A stretch of DNA of 64,000 bases from Eleusine coracana subsp. coracana (GCA_032690845.1 CM064417.1:37826432-37890431), one strand, 5' to 3'. Shown: positions 33,886 through 45,977, counted from the stretch's first letter. The notes: generated by a model not told the origin, from the sequence alone. Program-made: numbers and translations.

Positions 33886-34529
33886 TTATTTTTGTGTGTG
33901 ATGGCCTTTAAATTATTTTCCCTCCCCTATTACACTATACTGTACTCAATGTTTGAAGTTGGTACATTTTTGTCTGTTTGCTATATTTAATTAGTTTATT
34001 TTATTTAAAAGTATTTTCTAGAATATACTGAATTATACCTACAGGTGAGCCAAGTAATAGAATAAAGTGAATGGTAAGTTATTATTCATGTTAGTGAGTT
34101 TAATGAGAGGCTGTATCCAAGAAATAAAAGTAAATTTCACGTATCTTGTTCATGAAATATCGCAACAATCGTGTGGTCAAATTGTATTTTAATTTAAAAA
34201 ATCAAATAAAGTCAGGAAATTATGATAATTATTAGGCCATCATGACATCATATGTGGAGATAGAGAAAAAAAAACTATAGAAGTTTTCGCACAATTTATC
34301 ATGTACGATGCTCAGATATCGGAGAATCTCGGAAAGAGAATCATATAGTAGAGAATGAGTTGCTAAGAATTTGAGTCAAATGCATGTTCGAATTTGACGT
34401 TGACTTCAAATATTTTGGTACATGTATTAGATCCTATAAAATATGTCTGACAAAATTTTAGTTATTTTTAAATGTATTTAAAGTTGGTAATTTTTTTAAA
34501 AAAAGCTCACGAAAAAATATTTTGGCAAG

Positions 34530-34635
34530 AAGCATGTTTGCTGAGTGCCTGTCTTAGACACTCGGCAAAGATACACTCGGCAAAGATGGGGTTTTGCCGA
34601 GTGTCGGGCTGAGACACTCAGCAAACAAATCTACT
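34530..34635. repeat. CACTA-3 second subterminal-type repeat cluster
   Basis: Six copies of GACACTCGGCAAA/TTTGCCGAGTG just upstream of the GC-rich leader. Their position suggests a promoter-proximal binding cluster. Confidence 0.65.
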
Positions 34636-34639
34636 AACT

Positions 34640-34878
34640 ATTTGCACCTGTCTCTCTCCCTCTCCTTCGCACCTGACACTCCTTCGCTCCTTCGCTCTCA
34701 CCAATCTCTCTGTCTCTCTGCCCCTGCTCCCGCCCCCGCATCCCCGCCGTCGTCGCACTCACCCCGGCCCCACTGCCACCACCGCACCCTTCCCGCCTCC
34801 CTGTCCGCTTCCGCCTCCTCAAACATGCCGCCACCTCCCCGCCCGCCCTTGCCTCCCCGCCGGCCCATGCCTCCCCGC
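34640..34878 (+). other. CACTA-3 GC-rich leader, first half
   Basis: C-rich (CTCTCTCC, then CCGCC-rich) sequence with a frame 34594-34893 giving Ser/Pro-rich protein. It continues without a gap at 41858 once the LTR element is removed. Likely the 5' leader or first exon of the transposase transcript; no domain is recognised. Confidence 0.5.
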
Positions 34879-35501
34879 TGTTGGTGGCCGTAAAATACCG
34901 ATTTCGACCGTCAATATGGCCACACATAAGGGAAGACTTAGCATTTCATACACGCATGTTAGCTAGGAGTAATAAGATTCCACTTATCCTTGGAGAAATA
35001 AGTGCATACTAGGATTTGATATAAAAGAAGTGGATAAATGGAGAATGATTCGGGGAAACGCAATTCCAACCAATGGGACGGTGCCAACTGGACTTCCCTC
35101 GGATTGCATACATGACTCCATAGGATTCCTCTGGAGAACACTGATTTAAATTAGAATAGGAGCCACCTATTAGCCACCTCAAGAAAGCACAGGACTAACA
35201 GGCCCAACTCTAGGTTGGATGACCGGGCCTTCTGGTCGGTCGACCAGGTCTTGAGGTGGTTCGGCCTCCCCTTCCACGTGACACCTCCGCAGCCATTTGG
35301 CAACATTGGTGCATGACAGTTCCATGGCAGTTAATCCTAGAAACCGATCTATGGGCCCTATAAATAGAAGGGGAGAGCTTCACTCCAATACGCACACCAA
35401 GAAGAATCCATTCTCTAGCATTGTACTTAGTCCTTAGACCCTAGTGGAATTTAGAGGATAGAGGAGAGCTGACTAGAGGTCCTTGATCTAGTCTTGAAGT
35501 C

Positions 35502-35888
35502 TTGGGTATAGTTTCACACTATCCCTCTCTAGTAAGAGTCGTTCCTTTTATTAATAGAATTATCTCTTTACTCCTTGTGCTTTATATTTATACTAGTATG
35601 ATAGTCATGTGTCTTTTATATGATTGTTGCCTATTCATGTTTGGTTGCTTTATGCTTCACATACTCATTCTACTCAATCTATGCTTTTGCACTTGTTCAA
35701 TGCATATTATGGTTATAAATGTTTTAATCCATACCTTGTTGATCCATAGGGTTAATATTATGTGTGCTATAATACTTAGCTTGTTGATCCGCAGGGTTAA
35801 AGCTATGCATTCTCTAATACTTGACCTGTTGATCCATCGGGTCAAGTTAGGTTACTCTTATTCTAGACTTGTTGGTCCAAAGGGCTAG
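35502..35888 (+). CDS. ORF inside LTR, hydrophobic with 15-residue repeats
   Basis: 128 codons downstream of the LTR TATA box. The N-terminal half is strongly hydrophobic (membrane-like); the C-terminal part contains 15-residue repeats of the type SLLIRRVKAMHSLIL encoded by 45-bp repeats. The matching frame in the 3' LTR (40745-41230) is also open. No family is recognised; it may be an open frame without a product. Confidence 0.3.
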   Translation: MGIVSHYPSLVRVVPFINRIISLLLVLYIYTSMIVMCLLYDCCLFMFGCFMLHILILLNLCFCTCSMHIMVINVLIHTLLIHRVNIMCAIILSLLIRRVKAMHSLILDLLIHRVKLGYSYSRLVGPKG

Positions 35889-35890
35889 AG
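35733..35890 (+). repeat. 45-bp tandem repeat in 5' LTR
   Basis: Units begin with (A/G)(A/C)CTTGTTGATCC followed by GGGTTAA; two complete units, one of 43 bp and a partial. Confidence 0.8.
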
Positions 35891-35960
35891 TCCGATGGAA
35901 ATTGAGAGTATTATTTAGCAATATAAGCATGGTGCTTAGGTTGGTAAATAACCATGAGTG

Positions 35961-36880
35961 TATTGGCATCAGAATTTCGACCGGTCCCAGTGGTCAGAGG
36001 CCTGGAGCTGGAATCGGCCAGGGCGAAGGTGTTCAACAGCCGAAAGGAATAAAGTGGGCCCGATAGGGTTATTTTGTATCTTTCTATTTTAGTTTAGATT
36101 TTGTTTAGGAATAAATATAGTCGGTTTGTTTGTTTAGAAACTAAGGAGTTCTGACCAGGTCAAGTCAGAACCCCTTGCACGGGGTTATAAATATGTAATA
36201 GGGTCTGTACGGAAAAGAACAACACTTTCATTTAATACAATCCGGCGCATCCCCAAACCTTTTTTTGACAACATCTTCGTCTCGCGTGGGCTGCATCGGC
36301 TCCAATCTCAATGAGAGACTTGGATTAGTCAACCTCAGTAATCCTATCGACTTTAACTAGTACTTTCTCATTGATTTGATATTCTAGTTGTTATCTTTAG
36401 AATTGCTAGTTATCAGGTAATTAGATCTTAATTACGTTTATAGTATCGACTTCTAGTTGCTATACTGTCTCGGTTAGGTCCGATCTATTGTGATTTTTAG
36501 GAAGTTTCATGAGTTTAATATAGATCTATTATTCGTGTCACTCTATCGATTTTACCTATAATTGGAGCGTATCTAGTTCTATTTGCTTTATTTGGGCACT
36601 GTCTTGATTAAGTTCGATCTACTCGAACTAGCGAGGCTGCATCGATTCTATCCTCTTGCTGAGTCGATAGGACTAGGTACGAATTGATCGTGGGTAAAGT
36701 CAATAGAGTTATGTTGGGACGTTTAGCCGATAGGTTATCACGGTTCGATTGACTTCATAGTGTCTTATTTGTTTATTATTGCATTCATAGAAGTCGATTG
36801 CCCCTTTATTTGATAAGATCAGATCTATGATTTTGAGGCATATTTGTAATATCAGCTACTAGATCAATCGATTTAGCACT
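35961..36880 (+). repeat. Tat-like LTR fragment
   Basis: Starts TATTGGCATCAG (family start TGTTGGCACC with the TG lost) and follows the family LTR for about 920 bp through the TATA box near 36185 and the GATTTTGAGGCATATTTG block. It stops before the normal end. Orientation is opposite to the solo LTR at 39217-40560. Confidence 0.75.
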
Positions 36881-38735
36881 ACTGTGAGGCCCACTAGCTA
36901 GAGTAGGGGACCAGAGGCCCTAGCCTTACGTCGGCTGATCTGGCATGTCCAGGTCGATCGACCAAAGAAAAATGGCTCTTTGCCCCAACTGCTAGCTTGC
37001 AACTGTCATGCCCCAATATAATTGTTATTTCACTCTGCAACTTGAGGTAAGATCCACGAGAGGAAGTTTTTCACCACATTGACGTATTTCAACTCTCCAT
37101 TATGCTTTGGCCATATGTCATCATTTTCTCCAGGCTCTCGCATCACTAAACACTCTAAAATTCTACCAAAAATAATTTCTTTGAGTTTCATTTGCATCTT
37201 CATATTGCCTTCAAATCTTCATAAGAACGAACTTGATGAGGGCTTGATAACCATCGAGTACTCGACTTTTTGATCCATCGGGTCAAAGTTAAGTATACTC
37301 TTATTCTTGACTTGTTGATCCGTAGGGTCAAAGTCCCATGAGAAATAAGAGTAGTTGTTCTTGTGTACTTCTGCTCTCTTGTTGCAGCCAAGACTTCAAA
37401 TGCTCCATCAACATGTTGTGGCAAACTGTGAGCAAGAGCCAACTTGGGGGGAGTCCCCCCCCCCCTCATGTGAAGGTAACTTATATCATTTCCCTTTTTA
37501 TTCACCACATGCATGATAAACTGAAAACAACAAAAAAGATTTGTTTCCCTTTTCGCATGCATGATAAAAAGGAAAACTAAAAATAAATAAATTTTCTTTC
37601 ACATGCATGGTATGAATGAATAAGGTTTCCTATGTTGAGAACCTAGTTTACAACCTAGCACTCTATCTAGTTTTGATTTGTTGGCATGAACTAGTGGGTT
37701 GCATCCAGATCAGGTTGTTGGCAGATATAATATGGTTACCTAGGGCTGCTATGATTTTTCTGAATTTGTGAAACTTGACACTCAGAGAATTAATTTGATA
37801 AAAATGACAAGTCCTCAATGATATAAAATCCTACCACAACCATATGTTGTTCTACTATGCATAACATTCTATATATGCTACTTGTATTTTCATTGAGCCT
37901 TGTCAAAATTGTGTGATCGTAGTGAGAAATATTTTATATTCCTGATCAAGTCCGTGCACATCATGCTAAGTTTCCAAACTGGGAATTAACAATCATCCAT
38001 GTCAGACCATCCATCCACAAAATAAAGACTTTGTCTTCATGATTGATCTCTCCCCAAGGCAATCAAGGTTATGGCTATCAAAAAAAAGAGAGAAAAATAT
38101 TCTTGCTCCATGAAGAGCTTGACAAAAAAAAACTCTTGCTCCATGAAGATCTTGAGAGAAAAAGAAAGAAAGAAAAGATAGCCAATACTGCCAAATAAAG
38201 GGAGAGACAAATAAAAAGAATCTCCATTCCATTCCATCATATGCACCACATATGCACAGCTTGATCTTGCTTGTAGGAAATGCTTTCTCCATGGATACAC
38301 TCTTTAGACTCAGCGACATATGAAATATAGGTATGCCACATTTTTCCTTACCCTGAGCGCCACATATTATCCTTTGGAGGCAGGATTTTTGAGGTATCAT
38401 AAGCCTTGGTGTGAAATACATACACATTGAGCGATCTGAGTGAATCATTTGAGGAACTTAAATTTGTCACTAAAATTAATAACCTCTAGGCTAAAGTCGA
38501 TCAGAGAGAGTGGGTGAAATAGGAGTCCTATAGATTGTTCTGTCTTCGAACAGCTCAAGATTTGGGGAAGCTACAACGCCCCACAGGTGAATCAAAGGTG
38601 AAGTACTCGTGTAGGCTTATTCAATCTTATGTAGAGTGTCTTAGTTGTGCACTTCGGTATATATTAAGAGTAAGACTTTGTAGCAAGTACTGATCATCAA
38701 TACCTAAGTTTAGCTTTGCTCGGAACAAGCAAAGT
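36881..38735 (+). other. Internal region of the 34879 element, no coding capacity seen
   Basis: No gag or pol motif in any frame. 37240-37350 repeats part of the LTR 45-bp array (TTGATCC(A/G)T(A/C)GGGTCAAAG), so a piece of LTR sits out of place here. 38070-38170 has GGAGCAAGA/TCTTGCTCC inverted words. Confidence 0.5.
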
Positions 38736-38760
38736 TCAGCGGGGGGGGGGGGGGGGGTCT
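38736..38760 (+). promoter_or_regulatory. Polypurine tract with a 17-G run
   Basis: CAGC followed by 17 G (38741-38757) and TCT, directly before the TG of the 3' LTR at 38761. This is the expected position of the plus-strand primer. Confidence 0.75.
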
Positions 38761-39216
38761 TGTTGATGGTCGTTAGATACCAATTTTGATCCTCAATATA
38801 GCCACAAATAAGGGAAGACTTAGCATTTCATACACATGTGTTAGCTAGGATTAATAAGATTTCATTTGTCCTTGGAGAAATAAGTGTATGCAGGAATTTG
38901 ATATAAAAGAAGTGTAGAAATGGAGCATAATGGGACGGTGCCAACTAGACTTCCCTCGGATAGCATATGTGTCTGCACAGGATTCATCCAGAGAGCACTG
39001 ACTTAAATTAGAAGAGGACCCACCTGTCAGCCACCTCAAGAAAGCACAGGACCAACGGGCGCAACTCCAGGTCAGGCGACCGAGCCTTCTGGTCGGCCGA
39101 CCAGGTCTTGACGCAATTTAGCCTCCCCTTCCACGTGTCACCTCCTTAGCCCTTTGGCAACATTATTGCATGACGGTTGCGTAGCGGTTACTGTTAGAAA
39201 CCGACCTATGGGCCCT

Positions 39217-40560
39217 TGTTGATGCGAAAATCACACGCATGACCTGAGAGATTTGCTTAACTCTAGTGTAGGCTCAACATAACGAAATCGAGGAATGCTA
39301 GTCAATTTTTCTTGCAAATCGACAAAGAAACAAACAGTCAAATTATTGAGTCACTGGCCCAGTGCAGGCCGATGAGAAAAGCCGACAATCACTGTTAGTG
39401 AAAACCAGCCGATGGCTATAACAAGCAGGTGAAAATGACAAATAAACTATTCGGCTGATTTATATAGGCTAATGGACAACTGAATAATCAGATATTAAAT
39501 ATTGCACAAATATTGCGATGGAGGAAGTTAATAGACCTATAACAAACGTGTCGAGATTGACTCTGTTGATAATGAACAGTTGATAGAGTAGAGTCGATAA
39601 ATCTATAGTGAACATGCAAAGACTCGCTCTATCGATGATGAAAGTCGATAGATCTGGTAGCTGGTATTGCAAATATGCCTCAAAATTATAGATCTCATCC
39701 TTATCAAATAAGGGAGTAATCAACTTCTAAATTATATAAAACAATCAAATAAAGCACTGAGAATTCAATCGAACCATGATAACCTATCGGCTAAATGTTC
39801 CGATAGAACCCTATCGACTCTTCCCACAATCAACTCATACCTAGTACTATTGACTCAGCAAGAGGTTAATGTCGATGCAATGCAGCCTCGTTGGCTCTAG
39901 CAGATCGAACTTAATCGAGACAGTGCTCAAAAAAAGCATACAAAACTAGATACGCTTCGATCATAGATAAAATTGACAAGATGACTCTAATAACATATCT
40001 AAATCTAGTTCATTAAATCTACTAAAAATCACAGAAGATCGGACCTAACCGAGACAGTACTATAATATGCAGTCGATATAATAAACATGATAAAAATCTA
40101 GATATCCGATAACTAGCAATTCTAAAGATAACAACTAGAATATCAAATTAATGAGAAAGTACTAGTTGAAGTCGATAGAATTATCGAGGGTGACTAATCC
40201 AAGTCTCCCACCGAGATTAGAGCCGATGCAGCCCATGCAAGACGAGGATGTCATCGAGAAAAGGTTTGGCGATGCGCCGAATTATATTCAACGAAAGTGT
40301 TAATTTTCTCGTACAGACCCTATTACATATTTATAGCCCTATACAAGGGGTTCTGACCTAACTCGGTCAGGACTCTTCGGTTTCTAAACAACAAACCGAC
40401 TAGATTTATTCTTAAACAAAATCTAAAATAATATAGAAAAAGATAAAATAATCCTATCGAGCCTGCTTTATTCCCTTCGGCCGTTGAGCTCCTTTGACCT
40501 TGGCTGATTTTGAATCCGCACCTCTAACCATTGGGACCGAACCAAATTTTAGTGCCAACA
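39217..40560 (-). mobile_element. Tat-like solo LTR (1344 bp)
   Basis: TG...CA boundaries with TGTTGGCACT at 40560 on the minus strand; perfect target duplication GCCCT (39212-39216 and 40561-40565). The duplication and the absence of internal sequence show a full element that recombined between its LTRs. It contains a minus TATA (GGCTATAAATATG near 40340). Confidence 0.88.
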
Positions 40561-40744
40561 GCCCTATAAATTGAAGGGCAGAGCTCCACTCCAACACACA
40601 CACACCAAGAAGAATCAATTCTCTAGCATTGTACTTAGTCCTTAGGCCCTAGTGGAGTTTAGGATAGAGGAGAGCTGACTAGAGATCCTTGATCTAGTCT
40701 TGATGTCTTGGGTATAATTCCGCACTATTCCTCTCTAGTAAGAC

Positions 40745-41230
40745 TTGTTCTATTTATTATTAGAGTTATCTTCTTTACCCCTTCTGCTTTATATTTATAT
40801 TAGTGTGATATTCATGTGCCTTTTATGTGATTGTTGCCTAGTCATGTTCGGTTGCTTTATGCTTTACATACTCATACTAGTCAATCTATGCTTTTGCACT
40901 CATTTAATGCATATTATTGTTAGATATGCTTTAGTCCATAACTTGTTAATCCGTAGGGTTAATGTTATGCGTGCTATAATATTTAGCTTATTGATCTATA
41001 GGGTTAAAGCTATGCATGTCCTAGCCTTTGACTTGTTGATGCGTAAGGTTAGAGTTATGCATTCTCTAGTACTTGACTTGTTGATCTGTTGGGTCAGAGT
41101 TAGGTCTACTCTTATTCTAGACTTGTTGGTCCGATGGGCCAGAGTCCGATGGGAATCGAGAATATTATTTAGCAATATAAGCATGATGCAAAGGTTGGTA
41201 AATAACCATGAGTGTTTGGTTGCCCCATGA
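40745..41230 (+). CDS. ORF inside 3' LTR, hydrophobic with five 15-residue repeats
   Basis: 161 codons, counterpart of 35502-35888. A long hydrophobic N-terminus (residues about 1-60) is followed by five tandem 15-residue units of the pattern xLLIxRVxxMxxxxx (for example SLLIYRVKAMHVLAF and DLLMRKVRVMHSLVL). Spacing of the Leu/Ile/Val residues would allow an amphipathic helix. No known family. Confidence 0.3.
   Translation: MFYLLLELSSLPLLLYIYISVIFMCLLCDCCLVMFGCFMLYILILVNLCFCTHLMHIIVRYALVHNLLIRRVNVMRAIIFSLLIYRVKAMHVLAFDLLMRKVRVMHSLVLDLLICWVRVRSTLILDLLVRWARVRWESRILFSNISMMQRLVNNHECLVAP
40940..41164 (+). repeat. 45-bp tandem repeat in 3' LTR, five units
   Basis: Five consecutive 45-bp units starting ACTTGTTAATCC, AGCTTATTGATC, GACTTGTTGATG, GACTTGTTGATC and GACTTGTTGGTC. 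Because 45 is a multiple of three, copy-number changes keep the frame. Confidence 0.85.
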
Positions 41231-41857
41231 ACAGGATTTAGTTGCCTTATTGTCACGTGACCCTAGGACTGGCATTAAGGACTTAATGGCTTTAGTGTCA
41301 TGTGCCCTAGTAAAGAATTGCCAGTAGGTGGTGATAGCCCTGCTGTGCTTATTAATCCTCCTTGCTTTGGTTTAGAATAGGACTTAGGCTTGTATATATT
41401 GTAACTAACCTATATACAGGAGTATAGAAGTACATAAGGACCCAACTTAAGTCTTCTTAAACCCACTAACCTATAGACTTTGGACTAATGTTAGATTGGA
41501 TTGTTCTGTGTGTCACTACCCATTATCTTTATTATCCTTACCCATATCTATAACTTTGGTATATTATTAGTTATAAGGTTATAAACAAGCTATCTCTTGA
41601 TCGCTGCCTTCCCTTGGAAGAACTATAAATGATAGCCATTGGAGTAATCCAGTGGTGAATTGCTACAATGGGATGTCCGCGCGCTTGTGGATTTAACTTG
41701 CCCACACTAACCATTTGTTGAGTTCTATCAACAAGTAGTTCAAGCGCCTTGCCCACGTCTAATTATTTGGTGTGACTTAGCAGATGTCAACAAGAATTTC
41801 TAGCACCGTTGTCGAAGATGACTATATTGATGTAACTTAGCAAACGTCAACACCCGC

Positions 41858-42130
41858 CTTAGCCCCGGCACCCGTCGCGCTCGACGGCCCCTCCCCGCTC
41901 CCGTCTCCCCACTCGGGCCCCCGGCACACATCGCGCCCGGCAGTCCAGCCCTGCCCCCGCACCAGGCGGCCTTCGACACCCCGACGGCCCCGCCACGCCC
42001 CTAGCTCCGACCTTGACACTCAGCGGCTCACCGCGCCGCTTCCCTAAGGCCCAGCGCCCAGCCTCCACCGCCACGCCCGTCCGCGAGCCCCGCCCACCTG
42101 CCGTCGAGCAGAGATCGTCGTCCATCCTCT
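41858..42130 (+). other. CACTA-3 GC-rich leader, second half
   Basis: Continuation of 34640-34878 across the CCCGC duplication: C-rich, proline-type sequence up to about 42120. It then turns AT-rich through 42576. No domain is recognised. Confidence 0.5.
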
Positions 42131-42581
42131 GTGGTATAGTTGTACTAGTATAATTATTTTTTTTATAGCCAAACAACAAGAAAATAAACATGCACAAGAA
42201 AGTATCCTAAATAAACATGTACAAGCAAGTATCAAAACATAGGATAGTCTCATATGCACGCACGACAAACATGTGAAATGTAAATATTTAGGATACCGTG
42301 TATATGCATGTAGGTATTCCAGTACCACCCTACTATCTAGCTTCCTTTTTTAGCGCCATAGAATGTACCTCCAAGGTGCTTAGTTGGTACTACTACATTT
42401 TTAAATCATATTATTAGGATGACATTTTTTCTATTACTACATTTTGTCTTAAAAAATCTTTTTTTTTGCTACATATCTGAACAAGGCAAGCACATTGTAG
42501 AGGTGCATACTCAAAAAATGGATATACTCTAAGGTAGAGATAGTATTTCTATTGTATAAACCTATTATTGCAATTCGTACT

Positions 42582-43700
42582 TGTTGGGTATTTTAACGAC
42601 AACAGAATAGATCCGCAAGCGTATGGATAGCGAAGGAGCTTACCCAAGAGTATTTCAAGGTATCGAATCCACAGGGAACGTGTGTGCCTAATCTTCAGTT
42701 CTAGTTTGTCCAAGGACACCAAGATAAATGTGGCGTTGGGTAGATAGGATTCCTAATGGTTTTAAGGTACTAATCATAGTCAGAGTACTACTAGGTTGCT
42801 TGCATTGGGCATCCGGTTTTCCTCTGCATCCATAGTGCGATTCCGGCAAAGAGCCTACAGCGTAGCCGAACATGGATGATTGCAAAGGACAGATAGGGTT
42901 GTGACCACCTAGTGCCTACCTCTAGCAATCTGTGGACTATGCGATAAACAAAGGTAACTTACGGCCTAGACACCACGTCTATGCTTTCAATTACTCCCTT
43001 AATCTCCACGTGCGATGATATAAGACTAAGGTGTCCAACTAAATAGAGCGTTGAGCAAGCAAAGCAACTAAGTATGAAACTTACTTAAAAAGGAAACTTA
43101 AATACCAAGAAATAAATCATGAAAACTTACTAAATATAGCATGAATCCATCGAGGTACAAGTGTGGAGAAGAGGTGGACAAGCCCACTCCTCCTCCGGAC
43201 TTCCCCTCACTCTTTCCCGATTTCTAAGCACTTTGGCAGTGCTAAATCCTTATGGAAATAAAACTCTAAACTATTCTTGAAGTGTGTTGAGAGTCGAGGC
43301 ACTCCCCTCCTTATATAGGGGCCAAAGGTGGCCTGGGTCGAGTGGGCCCAATCTTTGTTCGGCCGAACATGGGCTGGCCCCTTTTGGCCATAGCCTTCTC
43401 CAGGACTCTGACTTACTGTTCTCATTCGTCCCTCCATATGTTAGGCCTTCTGGTATGTCGGTTTGATCTGTTCATGGGCCTGTGGATCCTTGCGCTACGC
43501 TCTGATTGGCCGAAATTCTGCTTTCTCCCTTGATGATGTGGATTTTCCATTAATTTCGTGGAATAATCACCTGAAACAAATATTCACCAACACTTGTAGA
43601 ATTCATTAGTAATAAACTCCTACCACTATGTTGGTTCTTTATTTTTATTGTTTTATGCAGGTATTTGATGGTCGGATTTGGTACTTAGTGACCGTTAACA
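42582..43700 (-). repeat. Athila-like 3' LTR (1119 bp)
   Basis: TG at 42582, CA at 43700. Minus TATA CCCTATATAA (43311-43320) with the perfect palindrome GTTCGGCCGAAC (43357-43368) about 40 bp upstream. Preceded on the element strand by the polypurine tract TAGGGGAGTT (43701-43710). Confidence 0.85.
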
Positions 43701-45977
43701 AACTCCCCTATACTTAGCCTTTGCTCGTCCTTGAGTAAAGGAAAAGGACTAAGGTGGAACAGAAATTCCAAACGGTATGATGCTAGCATGCAAATTAGTC
43801 CAAACCATACCTATACCAATAGACTTTGGAGTGTCTACCATGTCACTTTGGGCAGCTGAATAGTGGAATAGTACAGATTATGGTCATCTCTACTCCTTGT
43901 GCTAAGTAACTTGGGTTTTTGAGGAATTTTTTTTCAAAAATAAAACAAAGTTGTATTCCTCAAATGATTTTCTCAAGTCACTCATATTTGTGTGTGGATC
44001 CTCACCATGGCTTTTGTTGTTGCCACTTTTTGTTCCTACTTCTAAAGATAGGCTTATGTGGAGCTCAGGGTAGGAAATAAAAAGAAGGCATACCTATGTT
44101 TTATACATTACCAAGTCAAAAACCAGATCCAAGGAGAAAACAAGTCATGGATCATTAATCAAGCATGTGCACATATATGGATGGAATGGATGGTGTGGTA
44201 GATAATAGGTACTCCTTTTGATATCCTACCTCTCTTCTATTTGAGAACATGAGCTATCTCTCTTTCTCTTCTTCTTTTTTTTTTAAATACTTGACAGCCC
44301 ATGTCTCTTTTAGCAAGTATAATTGGGGAGGGGGTCTCTCAAAGCATGGTGGAGCTCTTTCTTTTGTCGGGGGATAATGGATATGTGTGATGCTATCTTC
44401 CAGAGTGATAGAGTGGGATATGAAAGGAGATGGCTGATGGAGGTGGATGAATACACCTTTATGCGTAGACTATCTCTCTCTTTTTTAAATAATATTGGGC
44501 ATGGCTATTTATTCTTTCTCTTTCTTTTTTTTCATGCTCAAGTATTGAGAGCATTTTTTATGGCCATTCCTTCTATGGTAACAATTGAGAGAGAGCCATA
44601 ATAAGATAATCATGGAGTAATTCTTTTGGTGGATGAATGGATGATGATGATGGTATTGCTAACTCCCAATGTAGAAGATTAACATATCAGGGGAATGTGC
44701 ACATGAACTTGATCAAGAATACATAACAAGCGTCTCACTAGGGTCATAACAATTTGACAAGGTTCAATAAAGGTACAAGTAGCATATGCATAAAGTTTAT
44801 CAAATGAAACTATCATATGGCTTTGGTGGGATATTTCTAATCATTGAGGAGTAAGCTTATAGATTTTTAAGTTTCAAAAAGAATTTCCAAGTACTTTATG
44901 CATAAGTGAGCAAGAATCACTTCATCAAACCATATCACACCAGCAAACAACCTAAATAACACGCGGTCCCTATGAATATAGTCCACTAGCATTGGCATAA
45001 GAGCAAGGAATAAAGAGCATTCAGGCCAACCATGGAAAGCTTTGAATAATTGGGAGGTCATAAGGTTGATTATAATTTTTTGTTAAGATTTTATCAATTT
45101 GTTTCGAGAAAATTAAATCAATGCACAAAACAGGGAGATAGAGGGATAAGATGCGCAAACTGTCGCACTAGTTGATGATAAGGCCGAGCGGGGCCAAGGT
45201 GGGTTCAATCGACCTAGAGGGTTCAGCTAAATTATCCTGGCGTCTAGCTTGGTCACCGCATGGCGTGGTGCTCTGTGCAGTGTTGTTCATTATATGTTGG
45301 TCGATGAGGTCCTTTGTTGCGCGTTGAGAATCCTAAGGATCTCCCCCACACTTGTTCTCTTGCTTGCACATTGATTCGACACAAGAAAAACAAACAAGAG
45401 GGTTAAAAGCAAAATGGACCCTACCAACTTTATGGTCCCCGTAGAGTCACAACTATATTATTAAGTTATTTATTTTATTTATCTTTTTTTCAAGGCATAC
45501 TACATAATTGAATTGAAAGGAAATAAAGGAAATGAACTAAAGCGCCATTCTCTTTTGTTTTTTCTCTTTTTTTAGCAAGGCATGAATGCAAGGACTAACA
45601 ACAACTCTAAACCAAAAGGAAAGTTGTCATGAATGGAACTTAATACGTGATACTTACAGAACTGCCCCACACTTCGATTTTTGTATCATTTAGACGTAAT
45701 AAATAAAGTTTGTAGTGTTGCAGCCTTCTCGTAGTCGGTTCCATTGCCTAAAGTACTAACGTGTCAAGTTGATGCAACTCCCATGTTCTCAGGCATAGTG
45801 TGTACATCATTCTTTTGAATCCTCACCTGAAAGGGTTAGTGACCAAAAATACCCGAAGGCAAATATATCCTAAAAATAACTGCTTGCAATTATTTTATAA
45901 AGGTAAAAGGGAAATGATAATCCGGGCCATCTCTCGGTAGTGCTTTGTTTATAGTCAGAAGCTCGACTACATGGACT
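43701..45977 (-). other. 3' non-coding region of the Athila-like element
   Basis: No protein similarity over 2.3 kb. T-rich tracts near 44270 and 45480-45570. The polypurine tract sits at the LTR edge. A long untranslated 3' region is usual in Athila-type elements, where an envelope-like gene can occur; none is seen here. Confidence 0.55.

Larger units (their letters stand above)
34879..35960 (+). repeat. 5' LTR (partial) of the 34879 element
   Basis: Aligns with 38761-39216 plus 40566-41212. Carries the near-palindrome CTGGTCGGTCGACCAG (35232-35247), TATA box TATAAATAG (35359-35367) and three to four 45-bp repeats (35733-35890). The last 0.6 kb is replaced by a Tat LTR fragment. Confidence 0.8.
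38761..41792 (+). repeat. 3' LTR of the 34879 element (interrupted)
   Basis: LTR sequence 38761-39216 and 40566-41792, about 1.68 kb in all, split by the solo LTR. Contains the perfect palindrome CTGGTCGGCCGACCAG (39089-39104) and, after the solo LTR, the TATA region (CCCTATAAATTG near 40562-40573). It is followed by a PBS-like 30 bp and a second copy of the last 25 bp of the LTR (41828-41852). Confidence 0.78.
34879..41852 (+). mobile_element. Coding-poor LTR retrotransposon nested in CACTA-3
   Basis: TG at 34879 to CA at 41852, flanked by a perfect 5-bp target duplication CCCGC (34874-34878 and 41853-41857). The 5' LTR is 34879-35960 (then broken by a Tat LTR fragment); the internal region runs to the polypurine tract at 38736-38760, and the 3' LTR starts at 38761. 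The 3' LTR is split by a Tat solo LTR. No gag, protease or pol motif is found, so it is non-autonomous. The PBS-like TCTAGCACCGTTGTCGAAGA after the right LTR resembles Athila-type sites. Confidence 0.8.

Noticed and set aside
34594..34893. Ser/Pro-rich plus ORF of 99 codons
   Set aside because: It crosses the boundary of the LTR element at 34879, so its end is an artefact; only a leader/exon remnant of CACTA-3 is supported.
38002..38448. 148-codon minus ORF, hydrophobic
   Set aside because: Phe/Leu runs come from A-rich purine tracts on the opposite strand; no motif, and the surrounding element has no coding capacity.
43716..45977. Possible envelope-like gene in the Athila-like 3' region
   Set aside because: No frame longer than about 90 codons and no signal peptide plus membrane-anchor arrangement; short open frames are T-rich noise.
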